Part shown: positions 60,984-64,000 of the stretch, piece by piece
Position numbering within the stretch: position 1 is the first letter of the stretch
How the letters are laid out: each line of letters starts with the position of its first letter
Origin: Vagococcus allomyrinae
GTDB taxonomy: Bacteria; Bacillota; Bacilli; Lactobacillales; Vagococcaceae
DNA length: 64,000 nt
Direction: 5' to 3'
NCBI RefSeq assembly: GCF_017829975.1
Contig: NZ_JAEEGA010000008.1
Span: forward strand, 124,001 to 188,000
Program-made: the position numbers and the translations under genes
The notes under the pieces: generated by a model
What the model was told of the DNA's origin: nothing
Seen by the model: only the letters and a program-made list of their open reading frames with translations
Databases searched by the model: none

Positions 60984-61993
60984 TGTTTCACCTTTATCAT
61001 CCAATTTAATCGTTCCCCAATTTCATTTAAACTTGCTACTTCGTCTATCACATTGGCCTCGATCGCTCGTCTTGGCATCCCAAACACGACTGAACTAGCT
61101 TGATCCTGTGCAATAGTATAACCACCCATCTCTTTAATAACAGCCATCCCTTCCGCACCATCGTTGCCCATACCAGTCAAAATAATCCCGACTAATTCCT
61201 GGCGATAAAATGGCGCTGCCGACTCAAAAAGATAATCAACAGCTGGACGGACACCATGAATTTTACTTTCCTTAGATAGACTAAGCTGATCATCTTTTAT
61301 TCTTAAGTGACAGTCTCCCGGAGCTAAATATACAGTTCCACCGGTAATGACCGCCCCATCTTCCGCTTCTACCACTGTAACGGCCGCTTCTTGATTCAAC
61401 CGCTTGGCAAAAGATCGGGTAAATCCTGCTGGCATATGTTGCACGATAAAAATCGGAATGCTCAGTCCCGCTGGAATCCGTCTAATTAACGTCATCAAGG
61501 CCCGAGGTCCACCTGTTGATGCCCCAATAACAATAGCTTTAACTCGGGTTGGAAATTGACGATCTTTTTGGACGCGACCTACTACTGGTTGAGCTACGCC
61601 ACTTTCGACAATCGAGCGCAGTTTTCTAGCCAACTCAACTGCAAAATCCCCCTCAACCTTCATCAAGTTTTGCGGTTTTTCAATAAAATCCATCGCCCCG
61701 AGTTCCAACGCTTCGATAGTGATGTCTTCACCAGCATGGGAGCTTAGCATGATGACAGGAATGTCATAATCTTTTTTTATTAACCTGAGCGTTTCCAAGC
61801 CATTTAACCCTGGCATTTCAATGTCTAAGGTAATTACATCGGGTTGATATTTGGGGATTAACCGTAAAGCCTCCTCACCACTGCGAGCAATCCCACAAAC
61901 TTCTATCCCACTAAGAGGGGTGATTTGGTCCACGATAATCTTGCGCATAAATGCTGAATCATCGACTACTAAAACGTTAATCGTCATTGCCAT
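60974..61993 (-). CDS. cheB: Chemotaxis methylesterase/glutamine deamidase CheB
   Basis: 339 aa. The receiver domain (about 1-110) has VLVVDDSAFMRK and VITLDIEMPGLNG. The C-terminal esterase (about 150-335) has IGASTGGPRAL, with the catalytic Ser, FIVQHMPAGFT with His, and ILTGMGNDGAEG with Asp. It removes methyl groups from receptors when phosphorylated by CheA. It lies 5 nt after cheD. Confidence 0.96.
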   Translation of the reverse strand: MAMTINVLVVDDSAFMRKIIVDQITPLSGIEVCGIARSGEEALRLIPKYQPDVITLDIEMPGLNGLETLRLIKKDYDIPVIMLSSHAGEDITIEALELGAMDFIEKPQNLMKVEGDFAVELARKLRSIVESGVAQPVVGRVQKDRQFPTRVKAIVIGASTGGPRALMTLIRRIPAGLSIPIFIVQHMPAGFTRSFAKRLNQEAAVTVVEAEDGAVITGGTVYLAPGDCHLRIKDDQLSLSKESKIHGVRPAVDYLFESAAPFYRQELVGIILTGMGNDGAEGMAVIKEMGGYTIAQDQASSVVFGMPRRAIEANVIDEVASLNEIGERLNWMIKVKQWM

Positions 61994-61998
61994 CCCCC

Positions 61999-62484
61999 TT
62001 ATAAATCAATCATCTCTCGATTGACCATTTTTACAGTCACAGCTAGTGAAGTTAAATCCATAAAAAATGATCGCCCCATGTTACCTCCAGTATGACTTGC
62101 TAAAATAGGAATCTTTAGTTCACTTAAAATTGCTTCAACGGCTTCCACATTGCGTTCCCCAATATGACGGTTCTTGGTATCCGTAAAATTAAACATGCTG
62201 GCACCACCCGCAATTTTAGCTACTAAGCGCGCCCTGGGGCACTTTGCCTTTAACTCAGACACCATCAATGGTAGGGCTAAATCAGCAAATTTCTCTTTTT
62301 TTATTTCAGGTCGCCCAATAAATAATTGACTATCGGGCAACATGATATGACTTAACCCACCAATTTGCTGTCTTTCATCATAGACCGCAATTGCGATACA
62401 GGAGCCTAGTCCTAAGGTCATCAATTTATTTGGAGCTTCACTAATTTTATAATCTGAAATGCCAACCTTAATTTCTTGCATCAC
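61999..62484 (-). CDS. cheD: Chemoreceptor glutamine deamidase CheD
   Basis: 161 aa. Catalytic Cys29 lies in TLGLGSCIAIAVYD and His46 in GGLSHIMLPDS; KIAGGASMFNF and HTGGNMGRS are also typical. CheD deamidates receptor glutamines and interacts with CheC, as in Bacillus and Thermotoga. It overlaps the upstream cheW by 4 nt. Confidence 0.95.
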   Translation of the reverse strand: MMQEIKVGISDYKISEAPNKLMTLGLGSCIAIAVYDERQQIGGLSHIMLPDSQLFIGRPEIKKEKFADLALPLMVSELKAKCPRARLVAKIAGGASMFNFTDTKNRHIGERNVEAVEAILSELKIPILASHTGGNMGRSFFMDLTSLAVTVKMVNREMIDL

Positions 62485-62972
62485 TCCGCCGCCACTTCTT
62501 CTGAGGTAGCGGCCCCCTCTATTAATTCAACGCCTTGACTAATTTTAGCCAACATCAAATTATCAGCAAACAGCCGTTCCACTTCCAATTGAATGATAAT
62601 ATCATGATTGGTTTTAATGAAACTATCGATGTAAGCTTTATCAATGGTCAACTCACTGTCAACATATTCAAATTGCTGGGTGTCAAAGTCTTCAATCCCT
62701 GTAATTAGTTCCACCAACACACCTATCAATTGATTTTGCCATTGCACCACAATTAATTTAGCCATGTCATTAATAATCGTTGGCTTATCGTATAAACGCC
62801 ACCCTAAATCAATAACAGGTAAAATCTGCTCACTGTACTGAATCATTCCCAAGACAAACTTTGCTGTTTCAGGTACTGGAATCGGTTGTTCCCATTGAAT
62901 GATTTTCTCTATTTTTTCAATGGGTAAACTAAAACGTTGCTTATGACTTGCAAAAACAATCTGTTTCTCCAT
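62481..62972 (-). CDS. cheW: Chemotaxis coupling protein CheW (first copy)
   Basis: 163 aa from ATG 62972, chosen because TGGAGG lies 6 nt upstream; an ATG at 63023 would add a non-family N-terminus. The CheW domain has FASHKQRFSLPIEKIEKII, GMIQYSEQILPVIDLGWRL and KLIVVQWQNQLIGVLVELI. A C-terminal acidic tail of about 20 residues is extra. It couples the chemoreceptor encoded upstream to CheA. Confidence 0.9.
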   Translation of the reverse strand: MEKQIVFASHKQRFSLPIEKIEKIIQWEQPIPVPETAKFVLGMIQYSEQILPVIDLGWRLYDKPTIINDMAKLIVVQWQNQLIGVLVELITGIEDFDTQQFEYVDSELTIDKAYIDSFIKTNHDIIIQLEVERLFADNLMLAKISQGVELIEGAATSEEVAAE

Positions 62973-63040
62973 TTGTTTCCTCCATCTATCTATATCCCCT
63001 CGACCATGAAGCAGAAGTTTCATGGTCGCAAACAGTCTGA

Positions 63041-64000
63041 CTACTTCGTTTTGAAGGCATTTGCCTGGAAACGTAACAATTCAGCTATTTTTTCCAACTC
63101 ACTGATATTTGTTGAGAATTCCTCCATGGTTGCTAAAATCTCCTCTGCATTGGCAGAAACTTCTTCCGTTCCAGCTGAATTTTCTTGGGTGGAAGCTGAG
63201 ATATTTTCAACAGAGAACATAACTCCGTCTTTTTGTTTTTTTACTTCTTGACTTAACATATCGACCGCTTGAATTTCTTGAATCAATTGTTCAAACTTAT
63301 CCGATACTTTATTGGCCGAATCAATCGCGTCATTAATCGCTCGCGTTTGTTTTTCGCCGCCCTCATAAGAATCAGTCACTTGCCCAACCATGCCACTTGA
63401 TTTAAGTTGAATTTCTTCAATGATGCCTTCAATATCTTTGGTTGATGCGGAACTTTGTTCTGCCAACTTGCGAACCTCTTCCGCCACAACGGCAAAACCT
63501 TTACCAGCCTCACCAGCTCTAGCCGCTTCAATCGAGGCATTTAAAGCTAATAAGTTAGTTTGAGACGAGATGTTTGTTATCACTTGGATAATTTTATTGA
63601 TATCTTGAATATCTGCATTCATGCTACTCATGTTCGTTACTAATGTCCCTAATTTCTCACGCTCAATTTCCCAACTCTCATGAACATGGAACATTAACTC
63701 TGAGTTACGCATGTTAATTTCTGTGGCTTTTTTAGCATCGCTATTCATGTCAACTGCACTTTGATGAATCACTTCAATGACCTCGCCTAATTGGTTCATC
63801 TCTGTCACCGTCCGCTCAGCATCTACTGCTTGAGAACTGGTCGCTTGGGCAATCCCAGTGATGGTGTCTGACACTTCTTCCGTTGCAGAACTGGTCTGCT
63901 TTGAAATCTCTGCCAAAGAAATGGACATATCAGCAATATTAATGCTTTCTTCTTGAATTCCTTGTACCAAGCCAGCAAAACCAGTCAACATATCGTTGTA
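63041..64000 (-). CDS. Methyl-accepting chemotaxis protein, C-terminal part
   Basis: 320 codons of the receptor, open to the right edge, so the sensor and membrane parts are outside. The conserved signalling hairpin reads [20 protein letters not shown] then [20 protein letters not shown] (visible residues about 150-200). Flanking coiled coils carry Glu/Gln-rich adaptation regions ([20 protein letters not shown] and [20 protein letters not shown]). It signals to CheW and CheA. Its place at the head of the chemotaxis operon suggests it is the main or founding receptor. The ligand is unknown. Confidence 0.93.
   Translation of the reverse strand, partial: YNDMLTGFAGLVQGIQEESINIADMSISLAEISKQTSSATEEVSDTITGIAQATSSQAVDAERTVTEMNQLGEVIEVIHQSAVDMNSDAKKATEINMRNSELMFHVHESWEIEREKLGTLVTNMSSMNADIQDINKIIQVITNISSQTNLLALNASIEAARAGEAGKGFAVVAEEVRKLAEQSSASTKDIEGIIEEIQLKSSGMVGQVTDSYEGGEKQTRAINDAIDSANKVSDKFEQLIQEIQAVDMLSQEVKKQKDGVMFSVENISASTQENSAGTEEVSANAEEILATMEEFSTNISELEKIAELLRFQANAFKTK

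Noticed and set aside
1-64000. CRISPR arrays, tRNA or rRNA genes and intact insertion sequences
   Set aside because: No regular spaced repeats, cloverleaf sequences or complete transposase genes were found by reading the window.

Overview
The window looks like a low-GC, motile lactic acid bacterium of the order Lactobacillales, most likely Enterococcaceae such as Vagococcus or a motile Enterococcus. The evidence is AT-rich sequence with strong AGGAGG ribosome sites, an LPXTG surface protein, a SagA/PcsB-type NlpC/P60 hydrolase, a tyrosine decarboxylase locus of the enterococcal kind, and flagellar and chemotaxis operons of the Bacillus type (CheC, CheD, FliY). The genus is inferred, not proven.

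Region 1 (1-20976) is an anaerobic purine/urate catabolism island tied to a selenium-dependent molybdenum hydroxylase. Almost everything reads on the minus strand from a promoter near 20175: ssnA, ygfK, a dihydropyrimidinase/hydantoinase-like gene, ygeX, ygeY, ygeW, arcC, ridA, a xanthine/urate permease and a THEP1-like NTPase. A molybdenum-supply unit follows: a ModE-type repressor with a near-perfect palindrome in front of it, an XdhC-type maturation protein, and a FecCD-type ABC importer with a DUF364 protein and a lipoprotein receptor. After a terminator comes the N-terminal third of the xanthine-dehydrogenase-like enzyme, cut by the left edge. A PAS/YheO-type regulator is divergent at 20338. 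The genes suggest this flow: purine in through the permease, oxidation by the Mo enzyme, ring opening by SsnA, YgfK and HydA, then 2,3-diaminopropionate cleaved by YgeX (RidA clearing aminoacrylate) and carbamoyl phosphate turned into ATP by YgeW and ArcC.

Region 2 (21015-43485) is accessory and surface-related. It holds a three-gene operon resembling a type VII-secreted lipase with reversed domain order and two small helical partners. It also has an LPXTG protein with an EF-hand loop, leucine-rich segment and five Listeria-Bacteroides repeats, the NlpC/P60 hydrolase, an AlkC-type DNA glycosylase with an Ig-like tail, a heterodimeric ABC exporter pair, a TraX-like membrane protein, an AraC regulator, a lipid-type glycosyltransferase, a GNAT protein and a C39-like peptidase. 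Several gaps contain decayed coding remnants. The filament genes fliS, fliT-like, fliD, flaG and flagellin (38556-42346) follow, read from a textbook sigma-28 promoter. A YrrS-like membrane protein and a YerC/TrpR-like regulator close the region.

Region 3 (43640-50755) is a tyrosine decarboxylation locus: tyrP, tyrDC and nhaC on the minus strand from a strong promoter whose -35 box lies in a 10-bp-arm palindrome, and tyrS divergent on the plus strand behind a tyrosine T-box. It sits between two flagellar blocks.

Region 4 (51195-64000) is flgM-flgN-flgK-flgL behind a second sigma-28 promoter, then the chemotaxis/switch operon mcp-cheW-cheD-cheB-cheR-cheA-cheC-cheY-cheW-fliM-fliY, with many 4-17 nt gene overlaps. 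The chemoreceptor gene is cut by the right edge. I saw no tRNA or rRNA genes, CRISPR array or intact insertion sequence.
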